Part shown: piece by piece, positions 1 to 11,208 of the stretch | Layout: each line of letters opens with the position of its first letter | Numbering within the stretch: the first letter of the stretch is position 1 | Assembly: GCA_001792895.1 (NCBI GenBank) | Contig: MARA01000001.1 | Coordinates: forward strand, 372,001 to 436,000 | Length of the DNA: 64,000 bases | Direction of reading: 5' to 3' | Source: Lentinus brumalis | Lineage: Eukaryota; Basidiomycota; Agaricomycetes; Polyporales; Polyporaceae | Notes under the pieces: generated by a model | Database searches by the model: none | The model's input: the letters and a program-made list of their open reading frames with translations, nothing else | What the model was told of the DNA's origin: nothing | Made by a program: the position numbers and the translations under genes

Positions 1-1640
1 GCAGCCGTCGGAACGCAAACGTTCCTCCGACTCGGAGAGAAGATGCGGGCCTCGAAAGCACGAAGCTCACTGCGCGTCATCCATTCCGAATACGAAGCCG
101 CAGACCATGGTGGTAATTCCGAATAGAAAGCCTCCTCAGCATGCGAGTGGGAACGCGCTGCCTCCTACAGTGATATGCTTACTGAGTGAGCTCGTGAAGA
201 CCGCGCAGTTACTGTCACGAGAACTCGGACGGAGGGGGAGAAATTAAAGATACGCATCGATAGTAGACTTGACGCACGCTTCGGACATGTTTCAAGGATC
301 AGTGGACACATTTCTCAACAGCTGACCTCGCCGGCGAGCTCAGATCTGTACAGCTGCAGTACTGGATCCTGGTGTGTTGTGCGCGGTCTCCCCGAGTACA
401 CGCCATCCTCTAGTTCCTCCCGGGCCTTCCTACATCACGGAAGGTAATTTGGCAGCGAACCAACTCAGCACTTAGAATTGTGGCCGTAGAATCTAGATGC
501 AGGACAACGTGGCGTTGATGTGAGATAGTTCACAATCCGAAATTCACTGGCTCACCTCCATACCTCATCACCTATAAGCAATCAGTTAAATCGTTGAGAG
601 TGCCATCATTCATGGTGGCGCTTCACCGATAGACGAAACAGCTAATTCACCGTTCCATTGGGTGGAAGCTCCGGCTCTACATCATTCTGAGTGCCCGAGA
701 TAATTTAGTAGCAATCCTATCTATCACAGTAACGAGAACTCTGCACCTCAGAACTCATGCTGATGCAGCGGAGAGCCCATGTGAACCAATCAAGAGACCA
801 TCAGGGTTTAAGACCGGTCGGTCGTCACGCCATGCTTGTACATGAAAGGCTGGACTTGGATGTCCCATTCCTTATATCATGCTTGACTGTAGTGCCGCAC
901 AAGGATCGAAGAGGCAGACGGCGGTCGCTCCTGCGGGAGTCCTTCAGTTGAATATTCTGTCGTCGCGGCGGCGTCTTGGAGTTATATAGGTGCCAGAGTG
1001 CAAAGGCGGTTCGTAGTGAATGTGCTACGATATAGGATAACCACAGTGATCGTTGTTCGGTAACTAATTCGTGACGAAGTGTGGCTGCTGAGAGGCTCCC
1101 GGCGGCGGTTGCCGGATTACCTAAGTATAGCGTTTCACTCAGAGATTTGGCACTGGACAAGCCCTCCTACTTCGATCATCCTATATATGATACAACAAGT
1201 TCGTATGTCCGTAACCCCAGAGCTTGCTAGTGACCGGAGACCTCGAAGACGCGAAGGATGCGGGGAGGGGAGATTGGTAGTACCTCGTTGGAAGTCGGAG
1301 CGGAACACTGGTCGGGCCAACACGTCCCAATCTCTGTCACGCTATTCAGGTGAGGACATACAAGCGATATCGTTGTCTCGGTATCTTGACAATCAGCCCA
1401 GGTCGCAGATTTTTTGACCGCAAAGCCTAAATCAATATCGCTCGCGCGCACTTAACGATGTGGAATGCAGGTCTGCCATCCTAGCGTACGGTCAAGATTG
1501 ATGCACTGATGTCCATGGTGTTTGCGAATTGTAGGCCCTGAATGACTGACGAGTAGCTGGAGCTACATACTACAGCAGAGCATAAGAGCAGTCATCATAC
1601 GGTGGAAAACGGTATCCGACTTCCCTTCCCCGCTCCCGCA
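1..1640. other. Intergenic, no recognisable gene
   Basis: Only short overlapping reading frames occur here on both strands, none over about 110 codons and none with a recognisable domain or a consistent exon-intron chain. The last ~100 bases before 1641 presumably hold the promoter and 5' UTR of the following chitinase. Nothing else can be supported. Confidence 0.6.
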
Positions 1641-3781
1641 ATGGTCCATGCCAACCGACTCGTAGTGGCGACATGCGCCCTCTCTCTTGCTACGCTCGCT
1701 CAAGCTGCGTTTGATATGTCACGGTCGGATAACGTGAGCACTTCGACAGCTTCTAGTACTCGCCACCACTGATGACGCCCTCCGCAGGTTGTCGTGTGAG
1801 TGGATGTGGCGTCCATTGGAGTGCAGTCTCACCTACATATGCGCTGTCGTGACCAGCTACTGGGGATCGAGTGGCAATAATGGTCCCACACTTGAGGAGC
1901 ACTGCGTACGTCCTTCGCATTCCTGCCAGCTGATTACTTACCAACGTTGAGAATCGTCGCAGCTCACGACGAACGCCGACACGATCCCCATCACGTTTGT
2001 CGACCATGTGGACGGTAGTTTCAGCCATGACGTTAGTGCTTGCTGTCACTCTCACTCATGATGTTGCTCTATACTAAGCATATACTTATCTCTACAGTCC
2101 TGTAGCACGCAGGGGTGCGAGCATGACGCGAAGACCTGCCAGAAGCAGGGCAAGATGTTGACGATATCCATTGGCGGCGCCGATGGCAAGATAACATTTT
2201 CCTCCGCAGAGCAAGCGAAAGATTTTGGAGAAAAAATATATAACACGTTCCTTGGCGGGGATGCCCATGAGCGTCCTTTCGGGTCCGTTGTGCTTGACGG
2301 GTACGTTACTGCCCACTGGACACTTGTCCATTGCACACTGATATTTTCTAAACGGTAGGATTGACCTCGACATCGAGCAAGGCAACACAAAGTACTACAT
2401 CGACATGGTACAGACTATTCTGAGCAAGAACGATGACCACAAGTACTATGTCACCGGTGCGCCGCAATGTTACGGACCTCCCGACGAGTACCTTGAAGAG
2501 TGAGTGAACAAACTCAGTTATGCATCTTCGCCGCTTATATGGATACAGGGCATTGCGGCAGGTGCCTTTCGATGCTATCTATGTGCAATTCTGTCAGTTT
2601 CGAGAGGACAGCGCCAGACAGTAGCGACTTCCACTAAGACGCTACTATAGATAACAATGAACCCTGTCAACTGGATCCCAATCATGACAAGCTAAACTTC
2701 GGTTCTTGGTACGAGAATGGGCACCGCTTGACCTATGAAACTAACTTCTCTACCCCAGGAAAAGTTGGATGGAAGCGAACGCTGCTAAGAAGGACACAAA
2801 GATCTATATCGGTGCAATGGCCGACCGCACCTCCACCGATACGGGTTACGTCGAACCGAAAGTTCTTCGGAGATTCGTCAACGAAACCCGCACCAAATAC
2901 CCAGACACGTTTGGTGGCGTCATGTTTTGGGATGCCGGTTTGACATACGCTCAAAAACAACAAAGTACGCAGTCAGGTTGATGCAACGTACAGGGTGGGC
3001 TGATGCAAGTGTCGTAGATGGTGTTAGTATCGACAACTACATCAAGACATTCCTCACTACAGATAGCGACTGCGACACACCATCGAGCTGTAGCGCGGAT
3101 CTCCCCGCTTCGTCGTCTTCGTTGTCTCAGCAGGATTCCACTTCAGCGGCCACCACACAAGCTGGAGGACGCCCACATCGTACTTCCTCAGCGGAGGCCC
3201 CCAATTCATCCTCGTGGGCACAGGAGACGACCGATGCAGCGACGATCACCTCCCATAGAAGCAAGCAAACGCACATCTTGGATGGTGACGACGATTCAGG
3301 TACTTCAAGTGTGACTTCTTCTTGGATCGCCACTATACCGAGCTCTACTGCGACCGCTACCGGGACCACCGACACGTCATCTCCTGCCGTGTCTTCGCCC
3401 GCATCTACGGATACCGCCGCAGTCAAGTGTAAATGCGCGAAGCCATGGGATGCAGATACCAACGTAAGCTTGCTCCTCCGCAATGCTATGTAGGCCCTTT
3501 GTCTCATACTCACATTACTGCGCAGTATAAGAGCGGCGAGCGAGTGGTGTACAGGTAGGTCTTCGCACCCATATTAATGTCTCCAGTGATAACCGCTCCG
3601 CAAGCGATGGGCTGTACAAGGCGCATAGGGAAGCTTCTGGAAGTGACGATGCTCCTCAGCCTACAGGTATGTTATACTTTCGAACAGCCATGAGTTATTG
3701 AGTAACTGTGATAATTTCTCAGGCTCGTCTGACGCTTGGAGGTACAAGGGCGAATGCGACGGGGGAAGCACGAATCGGTGA
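1641..3781 (+). CDS. GH18 class III-type chitinase 1 with degenerate C-terminal CBM5-like module
   Basis: This is a secreted endochitinase-type glycoside hydrolase that would hydrolyse beta-1,4-GlcNAc linkages in chitin. The start at 1641 opens a hydrophobic signal peptide followed by the family's AFDMSRSDN segment. An 8-nt micro-exon (1788-1795) joins it to YWGSSG. The catalytic motif DGIDLDIE is split by an intron ending at 2358; the acid/base Glu codon is 2375-2377. Later exons carry YYVTGAPQC, FDAIYVQF, KIYIGA and FGGVMFWDAG, all typical of plant/fungal class III GH18. A 53-bp intron (about 2965-3017) keeps the frame into a Ser/Thr/Ala-rich linker. The tail (3420-3781) spans three short exons and has the cysteine and GERVVY/GLYKA layout of CBM5 but lacks the usual Trp pair. 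About ten introns are inferred from GT-AG sites. It appears intact. Confidence 0.88.
1788..1795 (+). other. 8-nt micro-exon of chitinase 1
   Basis: GTTGTCGT sits between an upstream CGCAG acceptor and a downstream GTGAGT donor. It supplies V-V and the first two bases of the next V in the DN-VVV-YWG segment. The equivalent micro-exon is found in the three other chitinases of the window. Confidence 0.8.
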
Positions 3782-3995
3782 GACATCCCAACTTGTTGAG
3801 CGTCCTACCCCGCAACTATGGTAGTCACCGATAGTTTTGCTCCGTTCGTTCCGTGCGCTGGACATCAGAGTTTCTTGTTACACTGCTACTGTACCGACCG
3901 TATAAGTACCCTCTCTTGCTATGGGTAGCGCGGGCGCCGGGCCGCAAATGAAAGTCTGTACTGTACGTTATTGCCGAGTGTCGACTTTGTCCCCG

Positions 3996-4018
3996 ACCAC
4001 CACCACCACCACCACCCC
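3996..4018. repeat. (CAC)n microsatellite upstream of the RAD51D-like gene
   Basis: A run of CAC triplets ends about 25 bases before the start codon at 4045. It is therefore probably in the 5' leader or promoter of that gene. No function is evident. Confidence 0.8.
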
Positions 4019-4044
4019 TGAAGTTTAAAGTATGGTATAGCAGC

Positions 4045-5436
4045 ATGCGCATCCAACAGCTTGTCCCGCCACTCGGGTCAGAGCTCGCAGAAGCTCTTCA
4101 GCAGATCGGTATCAAGACCGACACGGATCTCCTGCTCGCCCACGATCCTCTGACCATATTCGTCAAGCTCCCAGCAGGACATGGCGTAACCCTCCGGCAG
4201 TTCCGTGATCTCCTCGCCCAGGTTGCGGAGCTAGCTGCCGCCCCGTCCGTGTATGGAGACAAGCTCCTCGAACAAGAGATGAAGCGGCAGGAAGACATCT
4301 ATGCAGACGACATGCTCCTGGGCGTCCCCGAGGTGGACGCGCTCCTGGGCGGCTTCAATCCTCCCCGAGTGATCGAGCTCTCAGGAGATTCAGGCTCCGG
4401 GAAGACGGTATGTCTCCCGGCAATATCTGCATGCATAAGGCTAACGACGATGCTGCAGGCACTTGCGTTGCAAGTGGCACTCCGCCACCTTACCAGAACC
4501 GCGAACACCAGCGTCCTTTGGATAGACTCCGGCGGCGAATTCTCTCCCGAGCGCGTAGCCTTGCTCCTGGAGCAGCTCGAAGGACCTGTAACTATCTCCT
4601 TGCCCTGATTTATATCTGTCGTGGACCACTGAAAACTGCCCGCGCAGTCCTCAGCCACCGCCCTCGAACGGCTGCAGGTGTCGCTGGCGTTCGACATCGA
4701 AGCGGCACACGAGGTGCTCGAGGCTGTCCGGCAGGCCCTCTCGGCGGCGAACGATACGGAGGAACCGTACGACAGCGCGCATGCGTCGCCCGTCACGCAG
4801 TGCATAGTCATAGACAACATCACGTCGCTGCTGGGACCCACGCTCAGCGCGACGTCGTCCCAAGGCGAGTCTCCCCTGACATTCTCACTGTTACTCCCGA
4901 AAATTCATTCAGCGTTCCGTTTGAGCAGGTCATGCGATCATGACGACCTTCATGCGCCAGCTGCGGGCCTTTGCAGACTCATTTGCCCTCACTATCCTCG
5001 TAGGCTCTCGCTGCAGCACGGCACGACGACGACCGCACGCTGACTGTGCTTCTCGCAGGTGATCAACACATCGACGAGGGTCGGACCGCGGAATCCTCAT
5101 GCTATGAACACGGAAGCGGTCTTCGAGACCGGACGAAAACCCGCCCTGGGACCCTCCTTCACGTTCATGACGGACGCAACACTGTGGCTTACACGGCGGT
5201 CGCGTGATGAGCGGGAAGGCGAAGCGGACTCGACGATGCATACCGCTGAGGTGTTCCGATCCAGGCTGACGGTGGGGTCAAACTCCTTGACTCCGGCGAG
5301 AAAGACGTGGCTGACCCCATATGACATAGCGTTCGAAGACCTGGGCGCAATTCAAGATCAGAAACGGGCTGCTGGTGAGCGCATGAACAGCACAGCCAGC
5401 AGTCATGCTCCCTTCTACGCGTCCGTAATCATATAG
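4045..5436 (+). CDS. RAD51 paralogue, RAD51D-like recombination mediator
   Basis: RecA/RAD51-fold ATPase of the paralogue group that helps RAD51 load on single-stranded DNA in homologous recombination repair in the nucleus. The N-terminus has the helical domain seen in RAD51D (start LVPPLGSELAEAL). Walker A is GDSGSGKT (about 4387-4407), immediately followed by the first intron (4408-4458). Walker B is CIVIDNITSLLG. The segment HAIMTTFMRQLRAFA and ILVINTSTRVG then matches the RAD51D L2-side sequence. The final exon has FTFMTDATLWL. The intron at 4865-4928 uses a GC donor (AAG|GCGAGT) and a CAG acceptor; splicing there restores the conserved frame. The exact 3' end is uncertain because a GT donor near 5374 could replace the last ~20 codons. 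RAD51D is my choice over XRCC2 or DMC1, from the N-terminus and the MTTFMRQL block. Confidence 0.8.
4865..4928 (+). other. GC-AG intron in the RAD51D-like gene
   Basis: The donor reads AAG|GCGAGT and the acceptor GAGCAG|GTC. Removing these 64 bases joins SSQ to GHAIMTTF in the frame expected for the family. No GT donor nearby gives the same join. Confidence 0.8.
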
Positions 5437-5546
5437 GCCACTGACGCAGCGTACTTGCGTTTGAAACGTCCGGGAGATCCTGCTGAATACAATGATGATC
5501 GTACAATACTAGTATGTCGTATATAATCCGTCCGTAGATAGTAAAC

Positions 5547-7396
5547 TCAATAATCGCCAAACCTGATCGAAGGGGTATCAGCTTCAAAGCGCATCATGCC
5601 ACAAGGAGCCAGAACATACCTGTCGGGCATGAGAACAGGCGCGAGCAAGCTCCAGATGTACAGAAGCATGCAGATCCAACTTGACACCACGCGCATCCAC
5701 ATCGCCACTTCCGAGCGACCGATGTAAACGTCCTGTTCGTGGTTTGGGTTCGAGTCTGGCTTGACCACGTTCCTGTACCACGTAGTGAGCAGACGACGCA
5801 GGATTCAAAAAGGCAAGGTGCGTACCAGTCTGTCAAGAGCATCGCAACGTACATCGCGCCAATCGCGAAGATGACATGAAACCATGTATACTGCGCAGCG
5901 CTGTGTCAGCACACATACAGCCGGGGACCTAGGGCGACACCACGTACGTTGTAGCGGGTACCGGAACGCTCGTCGTCCCTAGCCTCACCGGCGACCTCGT
6001 CCTCGTCCTCATCTTGAAACTCCTCGTCGAGAGCAGATGCAGGAATCGCGCTGCACAGATGTTATGTCAGCGAGCGACATCTCTAGAAGATAAGACGCAT
6101 GACTGACCCAGCCTCGACCGCAGCAAGGAGCGCCTGGTACCGCGGCGACTCTGTCCTGCCAGGCTGCGTGTTGACTACGCCGAGCTCCGCGTGGTGATCT
6201 TCTTCAGGAAGCTGGATGGTGCCCTTCCTGTCCTTCCCGACGAGCGCGCGGCTCTGCGTGGCAGCCCTGCTCGTGGAGTACGCGATAGCCAGGAACGTGA
6301 ACACGGCGCCGAGGAACAGCGTCGTGTACTGCGTGCCGGACCCACGGCGCAGGGGGTTGCACGCGTTGTGGTCGTGGTTGCCGACGGCGGACATGATGAG
6401 GTACGTGCAGTACACCGCGACCATGCTCGACTGCGCCAGGCCGGAGCGCGGGTTGTACTCCTGCACGGTCGGGTGGACGCACATGATGGTGATGAGGACA
6501 CACAGGGCAAGGTTGAACGAGATGAAGAAGCGGTTGAGCGTGCAGCCGTCCCCGGCGAAGAAGGCGTACAGGACCGCGGTGAGCGCGATCGTCGCGACGT
6601 ACATGCCCCCGGTGGAGCCGATCAGAATCCACTGCCAGAGGTTCGAATTGGAGTTCTCCCAGTTCTCGAGGCAGGTCTCGGACCATGTGTGCGCGAAGTC
6701 GACGAGGAGGACGAGGCCGAGCAGGATGAATATCGACGCGCCGATCATGGAGACGTAGTTGCCCCAGAACATGAAGAAGCCGTTCGGGATGAAGAACGAG
6801 ACGGCGATGAGGACGAGCCACAGGAGGACCTTGGGGCCCCACCAGCCGTTCTGGATGGCGGCGCGCTTGTCCTTCGTGTCTTGCACGCCGATGAGGGCTG
6901 TGCCGACGAGGAGGTGGAACAAGGAGAGAGCGAAGCAGATTCGGTGGACCTGGTGGCGAGGTCACAGCCGGGAATTGTGAGCAGAGAAGTGCAGACTCAC
7001 GGCAAGAACTCCGTAGCACTTGTCCCCTCGCAGTCCATCTTCAAGTATCCACCACTCAGCTTCTCGATCTGCTCTATGATGATAGGTGACTTCATGAGCC
7101 ATGCGAGCATGGAATTGAGACAGAAGATCATCTGTGCGAGCTGTCAGTCTCCCGCCTAATACCGTACCAAACAGCACTTACAGCAAAGCCGACACGAGTA
7201 GCTATAGAGGAGTTGCAATTACATGACTTGCAAAACATCGACGCTGCATACTGGGTGAGCTCCAACTCCAGCCGCCGCCGCATGAGTTTCGCGACATACC
7301 TGCTGTCGACGTGAAGCAGAACGCCAGTCCTGCGAGGCATGATGAAGCAACTGTTCCGAAGACACCAGCAAGGGGAAAAGAGAGCAGAATGCCCAT
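5547..7396 (-). CDS. TMS1: SERINC/TMS1 family multi-pass membrane protein
   Basis: Member of the serine incorporator family (yeast Tms1), with ten or so membrane helices in vacuole/endomembranes; proposed roles are in serine-derived lipid supply and lipid scrambling. The start at 7396 opens MGILLSFPLAG. The next exon has the invariant cysteine cluster CKSCNCNSSIATR, followed by helices and GDKCYGVLAV. The large exon (about 6110-6940) has KDKRAAIQNGWWGPK, FIPNGFF, DFAHTWSE and YCTYL motifs. An acidic loop (EFQDEDEDEVAGE) lies at about 6000-6030. The C-terminal exons have YTWFHVIF, WVRVVSSWICMLLYIWSLLAP-like helices and end PDRFGDY after a small intron at 5563-5619. About seven introns are inferred. 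The frame is intact throughout. Confidence 0.9.
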
Positions 7397-7716
7397 AGCG
7401 TGTGGTGAGGGTTGCGGACAAGTGACGGACCCGCAGTAACTGACCAGTTACTTAGTAATGTAAGTATGAGTTAGTGCTGTTTCTTATACGCATACTTCAA
7501 CGAAATAACTAAATCGAACTAATTGCGTCAATGGTTGTAACACAGTACTTATCTGAGTCTCTGCCGATGAGATGCGGAATCGCCTCGGCAGCACAAAGCA
7601 CTACTTATACTCAACTCTCATGGTCGCGAAGAGCTTGCGTTCATCATAAACCGCCACCACTTCAGCTGAACCCGCCGCCTGCATACCCCATCCACATCGT
7701 CTCGTATACTATCAAT
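7397..7716. promoter_or_regulatory. Divergent intergenic region between SERINC and mitofissin genes
   Basis: The two start codons face away from each other across 320 bases. This stretch must hold both 5' leaders and promoters, so a shared bidirectional promoter is plausible. No specific factor site is recognised. Confidence 0.55.
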
Positions 7717-7989
7717 ATGATTGGAAGAGTCACGCACCTCCTGTTCGATGCTGCCCTGGTCAGCACGGTGTTGGCGGGCGTGAGGCGGTCGAGTGGTTTC
7801 ACGTACGTACCTCTTGCATCATCGGATGAACCGTGCTGACTTGCATGTAGCATCGAGACGGAGAAGATAACCGATGGTACAATACGCTCCGCCACGGAGA
7901 AGTATCTCGGATTCGGGGAGACCATCTTCGATATGATCCAAGGGACGGCAGTCAACAGTCAATACTTCAAGCGAGACTCGAGGAGATGA
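7717..7989 (+). CDS. ATG44: Mitofissin (Atg44/Mdi1; formerly DUF1748)
   Basis: Small mitochondrial intermembrane-space protein of PF08520, which drives membrane fission during mitophagy in yeasts. Two exons are joined by a 50-bp intron (7801-7850) with GTACGT donor and TGTAG acceptor. The product is about 73 residues. The first exon gives RVTHLLFDAALVSTVLAGVR and SSGFT; the second gives IETEKI, GTIRSATEKYLGFGETIFD and TAVNSQYFKR. These match the family over its full length. The stop at 7987-7989 is followed at once by another gene. Assignment rests on remembered family motifs; function is inferred from yeast homologues. Confidence 0.88.
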
Positions 7990-8028
7990 GCTCGGTGGGG
8001 ATAGAAGGACTGCAAGCTGGTACTGGAA

Positions 8029-9252
8029 CTATGTATTGGAGTATGTATTCGGATCAGATTCGCACCCCCTCACACGAGATGCTGGTCCACCTCGGAGCCA
8101 AGCTGGACGTTTCTGTCGCTGTTCTGGCAAATCTCCCGTCCTTGGTCAAGTATGTGCTCTGTTTGGATGGTCCGGGGTGTGGTGGAAGATTGGACGACTC
8201 TTATCAACACTTTCAGTACGGGAATCAAGGATGGATCTCAATCTCGACCTACAGTGCGATTGAGGTGCAGCCGGGGACCCTCGGAGTGCCACTGTCTTCA
8301 ATCCCATCAACCTCTTTGTCGTCTCAGGCAAGTTTGTCACCTCATTGCTATGACGCGAAAGGCTGAGCAATGACTGTATCGTTTGTAGCTCGCAAATGGG
8401 CCTAAGAGTCTCACTGTATGCCCTCGGAGTTGTAAGATCTCTTCGGTCACACCGGTATCGCTTTGTTCTGGTAAGTCTTCTCTCCTCGGTCGATCACCAG
8501 TCCTTTTGCGCCGTGCCAGCCAAGACGAACACATACTGCATCATCCGTATGCGCAAGGACTGACCTATGTGTAGAAATCTCTACCGTCATCTCAGACCTT
8601 GATGCCCTCATTTAAAGCACCTGCTGGTCTAGTCAATAATGTGGTGGTCGAGGTGCGAGTCCAATACGGTTGGGGACGAGTTCAACACCTGCCGGGCCCA
8701 TCCTAGTATCGTCGCGCACAGCGCAAGCACCGTCGCCGTATCGAGCTACGCGCTCGCTGCGTCCCCACGTCCCGCGCATCTCGCACGTCTTCTACCTCGG
8801 GGGTCTCACCAACCCGTCGTTACCCCGGAGGCTCGAGTGTGGTCATCGACGACACCCTCCGATGCCCGTGAGCAAGACCACGATCGCTTCGCATCCGGTC
8901 GCCGCGGACTTCGTATGTGCTGGTTCGCTCAGCGAGAGCGCGGCTGGGTACGCGGGCACGATCACGGCGGTCCGCCGGAACGTGGGCGGAGGCAGCGAGA
9001 CGGTTGACTGGGCGGCAGTCCAGCAGAAGACGAAGGTGCTGGGGGTGTATGGGGACGAGGACATCATCGTGCTATGCGCGAACATTTCTGGCTTCATGAA
9101 TAAGTCGCTGGTGAAGGTCCTTGGGCTGGTCGGGCAGTGAGTTGCTTCCAGATTGATACGAAGGGGTGCTGATCATTCCGTGCAGCACGCCGACAGTGGA
9201 AGCCGCGGAGGAGACTGCGCAGGCCGCCGCAGAGTTCGACAGGTCCGAGTAG
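8029..9252 (+). CDS. Unrecognised multi-exon protein
   Basis: I do not recognise a family. Coding character is clearest at the 3' end: an open stretch from about 8860 encodes SKTTIASHPVAADFVCAG, VDWAAVQQKTKVLGVYGDED and LVKVLGLVG. After an intron (donor GTGAGT near 9137, acceptor GTGCAG near 9185) it continues with an Ala/Glu-rich tail ending FDRSE at 9250-9252. Upstream, open pieces at 7986-8150 and 8210-8330 alternate with plausible GT-AG introns, but the order and frames are not settled. The start could lie as early as 7986, overlapping the mitofissin stop. It might be one gene or two. Confidence 0.4.
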
Positions 9253-9643
9253 AGCTCTGCACCGCATGTCAGTCGCACGTATCTTCAATCGCACGTCGAT
9301 AAGTGCGGCTCATCATTGAGTGCGTATTCAATCATGTGAAGAACACTTCTATCCACGAGCAGGAAAGCACTACGGCTGCAACCTCAGGTCCCAGGATATC
9401 TCATCTCGAGTCAAGAGCCTTGCGTAGTACTGATGCGCCATGCAGCAGATTGGAGGGAGGCGCGATCCGGACACACCGCGGAAACCAGGGAGGAGCATGT
9501 TATGACAATCTGCCAAACTGCACCGCTCGACTCATATTTGTGGGCGGTGTGCCTGACCGGCCGGGCCCGCAGCTGCCAGTATAAGGTTCGTCCATACATG
9601 CAGTACATCGCGAGCCCCTCTCAACTCTTCAACATCGAGCCTA

Positions 9644-11117
9644 ATGCCAGTCACCTTCGACGTCGCTCCACAGAAACCCAGAGAGTACACCCGCTATACG
9701 GATCCGCCGGACAGCAGTCAAAGCCTGCTGAAGGTGGCGTACGCACGCAGCCTCCAGCGTGGGATTCAGTACAAGCGTCGGCAGAGCTCTGTGAAGCAAA
9801 GTGATCTGGAGAGTCTCGTGCCGAAGAACAATGGCTTTGTGTATGCCGTGCTCGAAGCATATGGGGGTCACCACCACTTGCGCATCCGGTAAATCATCGT
9901 TCCTCTCCCAGTCGGAGCGCGATATCTGCCTGACCGATCGAGCTTTCAGACCTGATGACGTGTGGCTGGCGATCTTGACCCAGCTCAGCTTCTAGTGAGT
10001 CCGTTCAGTCACGATCGACTGTGGACGATGATGTGCTCACGATTGTTCGCTGCGGCGTCCTCGTACAGCGTTAACGCACATGCCGAAGAGTTACGCCAAT
10101 ACTTCGTCGCACACGATGGACAGAAGAGCATCAGCATCGATGACACCTTCGGCTCTGATTATGCATCCATGACTCGCCAATTCGTTCGCTTGATCCAGGA
10201 GATGGTCAGTCTACTATCACTCGAATTGCATGCCATGCTCAGTAGTCTATGTTTCGCAGGTCGTGGATAGCACGTTTGTAGAGTGGATTCTGCCTGATTT
10301 CACGACCACGACAGAGCACGACCGCACTATCGGGTCGATGGCTTTGATGTCCACCTTGAAAGCGTACGTCCGACCGCAACACCCTCGTCTCCTCTTCCAT
10401 TTCGGTGCTAACCAAACGTTTCTCGACTAGTTACGCCAAATATTCAGTCTTCATCACCTGCGGGATCCCCTCCGTCACGCTCGAAGGCGAGAAGTCTGAC
10501 TGGGAGGATATTTACCGCCGCCTGTCTCGCCTCTACGAGCTGGGCGACGAGCCTGCAGTCTGGGCGGGCATGCTGCGGCCCATCATCCGCCGCTTCATCA
10601 GTGCGTTCGATGGCGAGCCGGACGTCGCGTTCTGGAATCACGTCGCGGATCTGGACGCGTGCTGCGGGCGCGACGACTGGAGCGGGTGGATCACTGCGTT
10701 CTGCGTGTGGTCTCCGAAGGGCAAGTGGATGCCGCGGACCCCTGCGTCCGAAACCGTGTCTCGGGGAATTTCTCAGGACGGGCCCGAAGGCAGCGTTCGT
10801 GAAAGGGGTACGTGATCTTCGTCAATGAGCGTCCATCGGGATCACTAATGGTCAACGCGTGCACGATCGTAATAGCGAGAGGAATCACGCAGTACACGCT
10901 CGATGGTGTTGAGTACTTCACCATCGAAGCCAGGGACATTCCGGCAGGGTACAGCGAAGTCGACATTACGATTGACGACAGGGACTGTACCATGATTGCG
11001 GGCCATGTCGCGTTCGCGCTGTCCTCGAATGTTCCTGGCGGACAGCTGGACACTCTTAGTCCGTCCGCGCATTGGTTCGTGGTCGAGAAGCAGGAAGTGG
11101 TCGATAAGAAGAAGTAG
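9644..11117 (+). CDS. DUF4419 domain protein (PF14388)
   Basis: Uncharacterised family common in fungi, predicted cytosolic; no biochemical role is established. The first exon starts MPVTFDVAP and ends near 9890. The following exons give RPDDVWLAILTQLSFY, NAHAEELRQYFVAHDG and FVEWILPDFTTTTEHDR. The central block has CGIPSVTLEGEKSDWEDI, then WAGMLRPIIRRFI and GWITAFCVW. A later exon, after an intron ending about 10893, has LDGVEYFTIEARDIPAGY and CTMIAGHVAF, the terminal DUF4419 signature. Six exons are inferred. The C-terminus is Lys-rich. The stretch around 10730-10800 fits the family poorly, so an exon edge there may be wrong. Confidence 0.82.
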
Positions 11118-11208
11118 GAGAGAGATGCATAGCCGCACACAGGGTATGTCCGGACTAGTGTATAACGTATCGACGCACGTCAGGATTGAATCGCATATGG
11201 GTCTGGGG

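Noticed and set aside
2965..3017. Apparent frameshift near the 3' end of the chitinase 1 catalytic domain
   Set aside because: A 53-base GT-AG intron with usual length restores the frame and matches the intron position of the paralogues.
6191..7159. 322-codon plus-strand frame rich in Glu/Asp/Val
   Set aside because: Antisense shadow of the SERINC gene; composition is that of a mirrored coding strand.
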